Source of the DNA: an uncultured Desulfovibrio sp.
Lineage (GTDB): Bacteria; Desulfobacterota; Desulfovibrionia; Desulfovibrionales; Desulfovibrionaceae
Length of the DNA stretch: 34,194 bases
Reading direction: 5' to 3'
NCBI GenBank assembly: GCA_944324555.1
Contig: CALUWU010000013.1
Coordinates: 1-34,194 of the forward strand
The notes below the pieces were generated by a model, which worked only from the letters and a program-made list of their open reading frames with translations, did not search any database and was not told where the DNA came from. Positions within the stretch are counted from its first letter, which is position 1. The number at the start of each line of letters is the position of its first letter. A program made the translations under genes and the position numbers. This document shows positions 1-7,838 of this stretch, piece after piece.

Positions 1-283
1 GTTCCTTCATGCGGATCAGCTTTTCGTCGATGACGCCGAGCGCGCCGTCGGCGGTCTGGATCAGGGAAATGGCGTCGTTGGCGTTGCGGACGCCCTGACG
101 GAGCGAGGCGATATCGGCTCGCATGAGTTCGCGCACGGCCAGACCGGCGGCATCGTCCGCCGCGCGATCAACCCGCAGGCCGGTGGAAAGCCTGCGTACG
201 GAATCGGACAGGCTGGCGTAATGCGCGGCAAGATGGCGGCCGGCGGTATTCGCCGCAGGATTGTGATGCAGGGAAAGAGGCAT
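1..283 (-). CDS. Flagellin, N-terminal part (runs off the left edge)
   Basis: Structural subunit of the flagellar filament. The minus-strand frame opens at the ATG at 283-281, after a GGAGCG Shine-Dalgarno sequence, and stays open to the window edge (about 94 residues). It begins MPLSLHHNPAANTAGRHL and continues with the conserved flagellin D0/D1 pattern: short helix with SLSDSVRRLSTGLRVDRAAD, then DDAAGLAVRELMRADI, then GVRNANDAISLIQTADGAL. These are the hallmark N-terminal helices that pack into the filament core. The usual N-terminal asparagine-rich start (NxxAxxA) appears as HNPAANTAGR. The C-terminal half is outside the window, so total length, variable domain and which flagellin paralogue this is cannot be judged. 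A sigma-28-like promoter lies upstream. Confidence 0.9.
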   Translation of the reverse strand, partial: MPLSLHHNPAANTAGRHLAAHYASLSDSVRRLSTGLRVDRAADDAAGLAVRELMRADIASLRQGVRNANDAISLIQTADGALGVIDEKLIRMKE

Positions 284-337
284 GATTCGCTCCGAAACTG
301 GCGCGCGATTATCGAGAATGTTTCGCGGATATCATGT

Positions 338-364
338 CTATCGGAGCGACGACGGTTGTCTTAA
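338..364 (-). promoter_or_regulatory. Sigma-28 (FliA)-like promoter for flagellin
   Basis: On the minus strand TTAAGACA (364-357), an 11-base spacer and TCCGATAG (345-338) resemble the flagellar sigma-28 consensus TAAAGTTT-N11-GCCGATAA; the CCGATA core and 11-base spacing match, the -35 only partly. It lies about 55 bases upstream of the flagellin ATG. Late flagellar genes are typically read by this sigma factor. Inference from motif and position only. Confidence 0.5.
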
Positions 365-443
365 GAGCCGGGATGAAGCATTTTGTCAATGAATACGATA
401 TGAAGATATTTTTTGTTTCTGGGTCCGCCGCAACAGGCGACGG

Positions 444-490
444 CGCCCGCCGGAACGGCTCCTCCCGGAGGGAGGCCGTTCCGGCGGGCG
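444..490 (-). terminator. Strong hairpin after pstA
   Basis: A perfect 16-base-pair inverted repeat (444-459 with 475-490, arm CGCCCGCCGGAACGGC) with further pairing inside its loop lies 30 bases after the pstA stop. It has no clear U-tract on either strand, so it may end or protect the pstSCA message with help from Rho rather than act as a classical intrinsic terminator. Confidence 0.55.
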
Positions 491-519
491 GAAAGACAGG
501 CCGGAGGCGATTCGCCGGT

Positions 520-1401
520 TCAGCGTCTGCCCTGTTGCAGGCGGTCGCGCAGGAGGATGGCGGCAAGGTTGATGCCGAGAACCAGCGCGATAAGAACAAG
601 GCCCGTGCCGTACTGGAGCGGACGGGTCTTTTCGATTTCCGTACCGGCGGTCGCCAGCACGTACATATGGTAGGGCAGGGACATGACCGGACTCAGCAGG
701 GAATCGGGCAACTTGGGCGTAAAGAAGACGGCCGCCGTGAACATGATGGCCGCGGTTTCACCGGCGGCGCGGGCCACGGCGAGAATGGCGCCCGTGAGCA
801 TGCCGGGCAGGGCGCAGGGCAGCACCACGCGGGCGATGGTCTGCGACTTGGACGCGCCCAGACCGAGCGAGGCCTCGCGGTAGGAATCCGGCACGGAGCG
901 GAGCGCCTCCTCCGCGGTGCTAATGATGACGGGCAGGGTCAGCACCGCCAGCGTGAGCATGCCGGAGAGCAGCGAGACGCCGAGGCCGCAGAAGGTGACG
1001 AAGAAGGACAGGCCGAACAGGCCGAAGATGACCGAAGGCACGCCCGCGAGGTTGTTGACGCCGAGGCGCACCCAGGCGGCGAAGCGGCTGCGGCCGGCGT
1101 ATTCGTGCAGATAGACCGCGGAACCGACGCCCAGCGGAAAGGAGATGCACAGGGAACCGAGCGCAAGCAGGGCCGTACCGATGATGCAGGGAAAGATGCC
1201 GCCCTCGGTCATCATGTTGCGGGGCGGTTCCGTCAGGAACGTCCAGGAGAGCGCGGGCAGGCCCTGAGAAACAAGAAAGAGGCAGATGCCGACCAGGGCA
1301 AGAACATTGACGGCGGCCGTGCCCCGCAGCAGGGCGAACATGAGTCGTTGCGCGAGAAGACGCCGCGCGGGCGAGGTTTCCATGGAAGCGGAGGTGTGCA
1401 T
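520..1401 (-). CDS. pstA: Phosphate ABC transporter permease PstA
   Basis: Inner-membrane permease of the high-affinity phosphate importer PstSCAB; pairs with PstC to form the channel. The 293-residue protein has a long hydrophobic first segment near residues 30-50 and several further membrane segments. Its cytoplasmic EAA-type loop, which docks on the ATPase PstB, reads SVPDSYREASLGLGASKSQTIARVVLP and is followed by the family-typical ARAAGETAAIMF. The length is usual for PstA. The gene follows pstC by 21 bases in the same direction and ends the minus-strand arm. The start at 1401 is preceded by only a weak AAAGG; an ATG six codons later has no better ribosome site, so the longer form is kept. 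Confidence 0.93.
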   Translation of the reverse strand: MHTSASMETSPARRLLAQRLMFALLRGTAAVNVLALVGICLFLVSQGLPALSWTFLTEPPRNMMTEGGIFPCIIGTALLALGSLCISFPLGVGSAVYLHEYAGRSRFAAWVRLGVNNLAGVPSVIFGLFGLSFFVTFCGLGVSLLSGMLTLAVLTLPVIISTAEEALRSVPDSYREASLGLGASKSQTIARVVLPCALPGMLTGAILAVARAAGETAAIMFTAAVFFTPKLPDSLLSPVMSLPYHMYVLATAGTEIEKTRPLQYGTGLVLIALVLGINLAAILLRDRLQQGRR

Positions 1402-1422
1402 AGGGTAGCCTTTGAATATCCG

Positions 1423-2307
1423 TTACAGCCCCGAAGATCCGGCCATGCGGTGCTTTTCCGCGATACGGGAGGCCACGACGTTGAAAGCCAGCGTCAGCAG
1501 GAAGAGCACGATGCCGATGGCGAAAAGCGCGTGATAATGTTCGCTGCGAAAGGGCGTTTCGGCCATTTCCGCGGCGATGGAGGCGGGCATGGGGCGCACG
1601 GGATCGAGAATGGACTCCGGCAGCATGGCCGCGCCGCCCGCGACCATGAGCACGACCATGGTTTCGCCTATGGCGCGCGACATGCCGAGCATGACGGCCG
1701 TGCCGATGCCCGAAAGGGCCGCGGGCACGACCACGCGGCGAATGGTCTGCCAGCGCGTGGCCCCGAGCGCCAGCGAGGCTTCGCGCAGGGAGCGGGGCAC
1801 GGCGTGCAGGGCGTCTTCCGAGACGGAGCAGATGGTGGGCACGCTCATGATGGCCAGCACCAGCGAGGCGTTGAGCAGATTGAGCCCCGAGGCGGCGCCG
1901 AGAACGTCCTGCAGGAAGGGGGCGACCACGACCATGCCGAGAAAGCCCAGCACGACGGAGGGCAGCGCGGCCAGCAGCTCGACAAAGGGCTTGATGACGC
2001 GGCGCGCCGGCGGCGGGGCAAGCTCGTTGAGGTAGACGGCCGTCATGACGCCAAGGGGGACGGCCAGCAGGGAAGAGAGCAGGGTTACGGCCAGAGAGGC
2101 GACAAGAAGGGGAAAGATGCCGAAGAGGCCGGGGTCTTCGGTCGGATACCACAGCATGCCGCCCAGAAAGTCGAACGGAGAATGCGCGGCGAACAGGGGC
2201 AGGCCTTCAAGAAACAGAAAGACGACGATTCCCGCCAGCGCCAGCAGGGAACTGCCTGCCACGGCCGCCAGGATGTAGCGGATACAATCTTCTTTGCCCA
2301 ATCGCAT
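1423..2307 (-). CDS. pstC: Phosphate ABC transporter permease PstC
   Basis: First membrane subunit of the Pst phosphate importer. The 294-residue protein starts MRLGKEDCIRYILAA, runs into a transmembrane segment (about residues 10-33), and has the periplasmic region and five further membrane segments expected of PstC. The ATPase-docking loop reads AVPRSLREASLALGATRWQ followed by TIRRVVVPAALSG and MSRAIGETMVVLMVAGG, which is characteristic of this family and clearly paralogous to the loop in the neighbouring PstA. An AAGGA ribosome site precedes the ATG. The gene lies 111 bases after pstS and the gap holds a strong hairpin, a common arrangement that lets the binding protein be made in excess over the permeases. 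Confidence 0.93.
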   Translation of the reverse strand: MRLGKEDCIRYILAAVAGSSLLALAGIVVFLFLEGLPLFAAHSPFDFLGGMLWYPTEDPGLFGIFPLLVASLAVTLLSSLLAVPLGVMTAVYLNELAPPPARRVIKPFVELLAALPSVVLGFLGMVVVAPFLQDVLGAASGLNLLNASLVLAIMSVPTICSVSEDALHAVPRSLREASLALGATRWQTIRRVVVPAALSGIGTAVMLGMSRAIGETMVVLMVAGGAAMLPESILDPVRPMPASIAAEMAETPFRSEHYHALFAIGIVLFLLTLAFNVVASRIAEKHRMAGSSGL

Positions 2308-2374
2308 GCGGCTGTCCTTAACATGGAAGAAAGGTGAGAAGGGAGAGCTGGGTCGCGGCCGCTTCGGAAGAAGG

Positions 2375-2410
2375 CGGGCGGGAGGACAGGCCGCGCCTTC
2401 CTCCCGCCCG
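2375..2410 (-). promoter_or_regulatory. pstS-pstC intergenic hairpin
   Basis: A perfect 12-base-pair stem (2375-2386 with 2399-2410, arm CGGGCGGGAGGA) with a 12-base loop starts 8 bases after the pstS stop. Hairpins here are known in binding-protein transporter operons, where they stabilise the upstream message or partly stop transcription. There is no U-tract, so partial attenuation or 3' protection is more likely than full termination (inference). Confidence 0.55.
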
Positions 2411-2418
2411 CGACGAAA

Positions 2419-3234
2419 TTATCTGGCAAGCGGCACGAAGCCGACTTCGCGGACGTCCTTCTGCCCCTTGTCGTCGGCAAGGAGGTAGTCCACAAAGAGC
2501 TTGGCGTCGCCGGCGGGCGCGCCGTTGGTGAAGATGTAGAGCTCGCGGGCGATGGGCCACTGGCGGGAAAGGGCGGTCTCGGCGGAAGCGGTCACGCCGT
2601 TGACGCTCAGGCCCTTGACGGCGCTGTTGAGATAGCCCAGCCCAAGATAGCCGATGGCGTTGCGATTCTTGGCAACGGCCTGGGAGACGGCGCCGTTGGA
2701 AGCCTGCATGAGGGCGGCGGGCGTTACGCGGGTCTTCTTCATGATCAGTTCGTGCCAGCTTTCAAAGGTGCCGGAGGAGGTGTCGCGGGAGATGACGACT
2801 ATTCTGGCGTCCGCGCCGCCAACTTCCTTCCAGTTCCTGATCTTGCCGGCGTAGATGTCGGCAAGCTGCTGCACGCTGAGGTTGGCGACCTTGTTGTCGG
2901 GGTGAACCACGGGCACGATGGCGTCCACGGCGATGGCGACGCGCTGCGGCTTCACGCCGTTCTTTTCGGCGGCGGCCTTTTCCTTGGCCTGGATGTCGCG
3001 GCTGCTCATGGCGATGTCGCACTGCTTTTCGATCAGCGCCTTGATGCCGTTGCCGGAACCGCCGCCGGAGATGCTCAGGCGAACGGCGGGATGCGAGGCC
3101 ATGAAGGCCTCGCCGGCCTTTTGCACCACGGGCAGCACGGTGGTGGACCCGTTGACGACGAGATCGCCCGCGGCGGCGGGGGCGGCCAGACTGACGGCGG
3201 TGACGGCGGCGGCGAAGAGCATGCCGAATTTCAT
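2419..3234 (-). CDS. pstS: Phosphate-binding protein PstS
   Basis: Periplasmic phosphate receptor of the Pst importer. The start chosen (3234) gives 271 residues and a clean signal peptide, MKFGMLFAAAVTAVSLAAP then AAAG, with cleavage near residue 22. It has an AGGAG ribosome site nine bases upstream; a longer open frame to 3354 would put 40 non-signal residues in front and runs into the Pho box, so it is rejected. Phosphate-contact motifs are visible: GSTTVLPVV, SISGGGSGNG, SSRDIQ and SRDTSSGTFE. It is the first gene of the minus-strand arm and sits behind a Pho-box-like repeat, so it should be induced by PhoB when phosphate is low. Confidence 0.94.
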   Translation of the reverse strand: MKFGMLFAAAVTAVSLAAPAAAGDLVVNGSTTVLPVVQKAGEAFMASHPAVRLSISGGGSGNGIKALIEKQCDIAMSSRDIQAKEKAAAEKNGVKPQRVAIAVDAIVPVVHPDNKVANLSVQQLADIYAGKIRNWKEVGGADARIVVISRDTSSGTFESWHELIMKKTRVTPAALMQASNGAVSQAVAKNRNAIGYLGLGYLNSAVKGLSVNGVTASAETALSRQWPIARELYIFTNGAPAGDAKLFVDYLLADDKGQKDVREVGFVPLAR

Positions 3235-3312
3235 GACGAACTCCTCATGATGAAATGGTGATGTTGTTGCCGGAAGGGAAATTCCTTTCGCGAATTTCTT
3301 CTTCGCGGCGGC

Positions 3313-3332
3313 GTGTGACGGTTGTGTGACGG
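3313..3332 (-). promoter_or_regulatory. Pho box for pstSCA
   Basis: Two exact 9-base repeats GTGTGACGG (3313-3321 and 3324-3332) lie 11 bases apart, one helical turn. Read on the minus strand they are CCGTCACAC units, close to the PhoB half-site CTGTCAT with its 11-base period. They lie about 80 bases upstream of the pstS ATG. PhoB control is inferred from spacing, motif and the adjacent phoB gene. Confidence 0.7.
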
Positions 3333-3418
3333 CAGAAAGAAAAGACGACGACATTGGCGCCGGGCGTTCGCCGGCGCCCTTTCGCGCGAAGGGCGGGGAA
3401 AAACGGCCGCCGGAAGGC

Positions 3419-3436
3419 TTGTCACGGTATTGTCAC
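3419..3436 (+). promoter_or_regulatory. Pho box for phoB-phoR-pstB-phoU
   Basis: Two exact TTGTCAC half-sites (3419-3425 and 3430-3436), 11 bases apart, match the PhoB consensus CTGTCAT-N4-CTGTCAT well. The site lies about 65 bases before the phoB ATG and faces it, suggesting positive autoregulation. Together with the opposing site at 3313-3332 it makes the intergenic region a two-way Pho control region. Confidence 0.72.
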
Positions 3437-3501
3437 ATGTTCGCCCCGCGCATGTCGCGCGGGCGGGGTGAAGTGTGCCTGTCCTGAAAAGGAAAGAGGT
3501 C

Positions 3502-4182
3502 ATGGACAAGAAAAAGATTCTCATTGTGGAAGACGAGGCCGATATTCGCGAACTGCTTCGCTATCATCTTGAGCGCGAGGGGTTCGATGTGCTGGAGGCC
3601 GGAGACGGGCCCGGCGGTCTGGCGCTGGCGCGTTCGGAGCGGCCCGCGCTCATGCTGCTGGACGTGATGCTGCCCGGCATGGACGGTTTCGACGTGCTGC
3701 GCGGACTGGCCGCGGAGGGCGGGCCGGTCGTGCCCGTGCTGCTGCTGACGGCGCGCGGCGAAGAGGTCGATCGCGTCGTGGGGCTTACGCTGGGAGCCGA
3801 CGACTACGTCGTCAAGCCGTTCAGCGTGCGGGAGCTCATGCTGCGGGTAAAGGCCGTTCTGCGGCGTCAGGATCGTTCCCTGAGCGGTTCCGTGCTGCGG
3901 CGCGGCGGCGTTTCCCTTGATGCGGAGCGGCACCGCGCCGAGGTGAACGGCGAGCCCGTGGCCCTGACGGCCACGGAATTTCGGCTGCTGGAAGACCTGC
4001 TGCGTCACAGCGGAGCGGTTCGCACGCGCGAACAGCTGCTCAATACTGTCTGGGGCTATTCCTTTGAAGGGTATGCCCGCACGGTGGACACTCATGTGCG
4101 ACGCCTGCGCGCCAAGCTGGGCGCGGCGGCGGACGTTATCGAAACCGTGCGCGGCGTCGGCTATCGCCTGAAGGAAGACTGA
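3502..4182 (+). CDS. phoB: Phosphate regulon response regulator PhoB
   Basis: OmpR-family transcription factor that switches on phosphate-scavenging genes. The 226-residue protein starts MDKKKILIVEDEADIREL; the acidic pocket (EDEAD), the phosphoacceptor D54 in LMLLDVMLPGMDGF, the switch threonine (LLLTARGEE) and the lysine in DDYVVKPFSVREL are all present. The C-terminal winged helix carries GEPVALTATEFRLLEDLL, TREQLLNTVWG and the recognition region ARTVDTHVRRLRAKLG, as in PhoB. The ATG at 3502 is preceded by GAAAGAGG; nine extra upstream codons are possible but have no ribosome site. It is followed after 90 bases by its kinase gene. Confidence 0.93.
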   Translation: MDKKKILIVEDEADIRELLRYHLEREGFDVLEAGDGPGGLALARSERPALMLLDVMLPGMDGFDVLRGLAAEGGPVVPVLLLTARGEEVDRVVGLTLGADDYVVKPFSVRELMLRVKAVLRRQDRSLSGSVLRRGGVSLDAERHRAEVNGEPVALTATEFRLLEDLLRHSGAVRTREQLLNTVWGYSFEGYARTVDTHVRRLRAKLGAAADVIETVRGVGYRLKED

Positions 4183-4272
4183 TTTTTCGGCCGGACGCGC
4201 AGCGCCCGGCGGAGAAATATCCGGGAGCGCCGGAGGGCGTTCCCGCGGACGCCGCCGGCGGCGGAGGATGTC

Positions 4273-6104
4273 ATGGCATACGGAAGAGGCCTGTCGTTCC
4301 GGGCCCGCGTGTTCTGGGCAATATTTCTTGTGGGGCTCCTGTCGGTGAGCCTGAGTCTCTTTTACGCAAGGGCGCTGCTGAAGGAAAAGCAGCTGGATTC
4401 GGCGCGCGCGGCCCTGCTGCGCGAGTGCCGCATGGCGGCCTCCTTGTACGCGGCGCACGGCGCCGACGGCAAGGACGCGCACGCCCTGCTGCGGCTGCTG
4501 GGGCACGAGACGGCCCGCGTGTCGCTGGTGGACGCTTCCGGCGTCGTGCGCGAAGAGTCAAGCGCCAGCCTGAGCGAGCGGGAGCTGGACAATCACAACG
4601 ACCGGCCGGAAATCATTCAGGCCCGCGCGCGGGGCGAAGGCTACGCCGTTCGTGAAAGCGGCAGTCTGAGCGAGCCCTTCGCTTATGCGGCGCGGCTGCT
4701 GCCCGACGGAAGCGTCCTGCGTCTGGCCGTGCCTCTGGCCGACATGCTTGCCGATATCGACGGCCGTCTGAGCGTCCTGTCGCGCCTTTCCGCGGCGGCG
4801 CTGCTGCTGTCCGCGCTTCTGGCCGTTCTGATTTCCGGCGCGCTGCGGCGTTCGGTGGAGCATATGGTCAACGCCGTGACGGCCATTGCCCGCGGCAATT
4901 TTCACCGCCGTCTGCGTCACGTGCCGGGCAGGGAGTTCGCGCCGCTCGCCGAGGCCGTCAACGATATGGCCCGGAATATCGAGGAGCAGATCGGCTATGC
5001 GGCCGATCAGGCCGCCCAGCTGGAAAGCGTGCTGACCATCATGGGCGACGGCGTGCTGGTGCTTGATCGCCAGGGGAATGTGCGCCGGGTCAATCGCGCG
5101 CTGGAGCGGGTCTTTCCCGGCGTCGGGCGGGCGCTTGGTCAGCCGCTCATCAAGTGCATTCCCGCGCCCTGCCTCCAGAACGCCGTGGAGAGGTTGCTGG
5201 CCGCCGGCGCGTCGGGGTCGCAGGCCGTCGTGCATGTGCCGCTGGAGCTTGCGTCGGGGCAGAATTTTTCCGTGCGGCTGGCGCGCGCCGACGATGTGGA
5301 CGCGCGCGTGGGCGTGGTGGCGGTCTTTCACGACATCACGGAACTCATGCGGCTGGAGCGCGTGCGCCGCGACTTTGTCGCCAATGTGTCCCACGAGCTG
5401 CGAACGCCCCTGACGGCCATACAGGGGTATGCGGAAACCCTGATGGAAGTGGAGGACGTCGCCCGCTGCCGTCATTTTGCCGAAATCATCCACAAGCACG
5501 GCGCCTATCTTTCCGCGATGACGACGGATCTGCTGGCGCTGGCGCGGCTGGAAGGCGAGGACGGAAATCTGCGGCTTGCGCCGATCGGGACGGAAGAAAT
5601 CATCGCGCAGGCGCAGGGTATCTGCGCCGAACTCTGCTCCCGGCGCAACGTGACGCTTGAGATGGATATTCCTCCTCATCTGGAAGTCATGGCGCACGCC
5701 GAAAGTCTCGGCATGGTATTCCGCAATATCTTTGAAAACGCCTGCCGCTTCTCGCCCGAAAACGGCAAGGTGCGCGTCGGCGCGCGGCGGGAAGGCGAGA
5801 TCGTGATCTTTCGCGTGGTCGACGACGGTCCGGGCATCGCGCCCGAGCATCTGGAGCGCATCTTTGAGCGCTTCTACCGGGTGGAAGCCCATCGCGGCCA
5901 GCAGGGCACGGGGCTTGGTCTGGCCATATGCAAGCACGTGGTGGAGCGGCACGGCGGCCGCATCTGGGCGGAAAGTCCCGCTCAGGACGGCAGCACGGCC
6001 ATTGTCTTTACCCTTGCGGCGGCGCGCGGGGACGCAACGTCTTCCGCGGAGGCGCCGGCCGCGAACCCTTCCGGTCGCGCAGGCGACGCCGATGGAGTCG
6101 AGGA

Positions 6105-6108
<4 letters not shown>
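4273..6108 (+). CDS. phoR: Phosphate regulon sensor histidine kinase PhoR
   Basis: Membrane histidine kinase that phosphorylates PhoB. The 611-residue protein has a first membrane segment near residues 13-33, a periplasmic sensor of about 130 residues, a second membrane segment near 168-190, a HAMP linker (about 190-245), and a PAS domain (about 250-360, [20 protein letters not shown]). The HisKA domain follows with H374 in [17 protein letters not shown], then the ATPase domain with N box (NIFENACRF), G1 ([10 protein letters not shown]), F box (FERFYRV) and G2 ([10 protein letters not shown]). A real periplasmic domain makes it longer than E. coli PhoR (431). The ATG at 4273 follows GGCGGAGGATGTC. 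Its last codon overlaps the pstB start in ATGA, so the two are translationally coupled. Confidence 0.9.
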
Positions 6109-6859
<751 letters not shown>

Positions 6860-6860
<1 letters not shown>

Positions 6861-7546
6861 TGGAAAGCATACTCTGTGAGGATTCTCCGCGTCAGATGCT
6901 GGCGACCTTGCGTACGCGCCTGCTCGTCATGTTCGCCCATGCGGGCATCGCGCTGGACGAGAGCGGCAAGGCCCTTTCGCAGGACGACGCCGCCCGCGCG
7001 CTGGCCGTGCAGGAGGGCGACGCCGTCATTGACGAGCTGGAGAACGAAATCGACGAACTCTGTTTGCGCGTCATGGCGCGCCTGCAACCGGTGGCCGGCG
7101 ATCTGCGCTTCGTGGTGGCGGCCCTCCGCATGGTCGTGGATCTTGAGCGCATCGGCGACGAGGCCGCGTCCATTGCCGAGCGCGTTCTCCTGCTGCATGA
7201 GCTGCCCATCAAGGAAGAAGACATGCGCCGTCTGCGGGAGATGTTCGCGCAGGCCCGGGCCGCCTTCGCGCAGGCGGCCGACGCCTTCCGCGAGGAAGAC
7301 GCCGAAGCCGCGCGCAGTCTTCGCGCCGCCGAGGACGACGCCATGCAGGCCGAGGTGGCGCTCCTGCAGGCCCTGATGCCCATGCCCGGCGAAGACGGCA
7401 GAGTTTCCGGCGATCCGCGCGCCGCCATCCACGCCATGCTCATCGTGCGTTCCCTGACCCGGGTCTGGCGACGCTCCGCCAATATCGCGGAGCAGGTCTA
7501 TTTCATGCGCCACGGCGCCAGCCTCAAGCACGAGCTGGTGCGTTAG
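6860..7546 (+). CDS. phoU: Phosphate signalling protein PhoU
   Basis: Cytoplasmic helical-bundle protein that links the Pst transporter to PhoR and represses the Pho response when phosphate is plentiful. The 228-residue protein has the two three-helix repeats of the family, with the metal-binding style motifs VVAALRMVVDLERIGDEAASIAE (repeat 1) and IVRSLTRVWRRSANIAEQVYFM (repeat 2). The second motif has W-R-R-S-A-N in place of the usual E-R-I-G-D, so the second metal site may be altered. The start overlaps the pstB stop. The TAG stop coincides with the left end of a repeat element whose TA-GAGCG sequence supplies the codon, so the original C-terminus may have been slightly different. Confidence 0.9.
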
Positions 7547-7686
7547 AGCGTTTCTTCTTTGAAAAAGGTGAAACGCGAAGCGGCGGCTCCGCCCGGCCCG
7601 AAGCGAGCGGAAAAAACGCGCTTTTTCCGCGAAACGACAGGCCGTATGGTTTGAAACGCAACGCGTTTCAAACTGAAAATGCTCTA
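7544..7686. repeat. TA-GAGCG element with inverted ends (143 bp)
   Basis: The segment starts TAGAGCGTTT (7544-7553) and ends AAAATGCTCTA (7676-7686), which are inverted copies differing at one base; both sides keep a TA. Inside are three hairpins: the end stem at 7548-7576, GCGGAAAAA with TTTTTCCGC (about 7609-7632), and a perfect 11-bp stem GTTTGAAACGC (7649-7659 with 7663-7673, 3-base loop). It looks like a short non-autonomous mobile element inserted at a TA dinucleotide. It lies between phoU and the 3' end of pbpC. Confidence 0.6.
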
Positions 7687-7729
7687 TATGTTATGAAAAC
7701 GCCTGTCTTTACCTGCCTGTATAGTATGC

Positions 7730-7811
7730 GCGGGTTTTGGGGAAGATGGGGGAGTTTGAGGGGGAAGAAACACCTTTTTGCCGCAAGCAAAAGGGGTTTC
7801 TTCCCCCTCAA
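7730..7811 (+). repeat. G-rich long-hairpin element, copy 1
   Basis: After a G-run leader (GCGGGTTTTGGGGAAGATG...) a 23-base arm (7756-7778) pairs with 7789-7811 with a single mismatch around a 10-base loop. The first 60 bases are identical to copy 3 at 15465. Read with pbpC (minus strand) the hairpin begins 27 bases past its stop. No U-tract follows, so if it ends transcription it is not by the classical mechanism. The leader plus arm contains several runs of four or five G. Confidence 0.75.
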
Positions 7812-7838
7812 GCAAGATAGACGCAATGCGTCCAGAAC

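Noticed and set aside
334..2337. Long plus-strand open frame of 667 codons across pstA and pstC
   Set aside because: It is the antisense of two well-recognised permease genes; composition is rich in G, R, H, D and A with no family motif, as expected of a shadow in GC-rich DNA.
7756..7811. G-rich hairpins as ordinary intrinsic terminators
   Set aside because: No U-tract follows on either strand in any complete copy, and long stretches outside the stem are conserved too, which suggests a repeat family instead.
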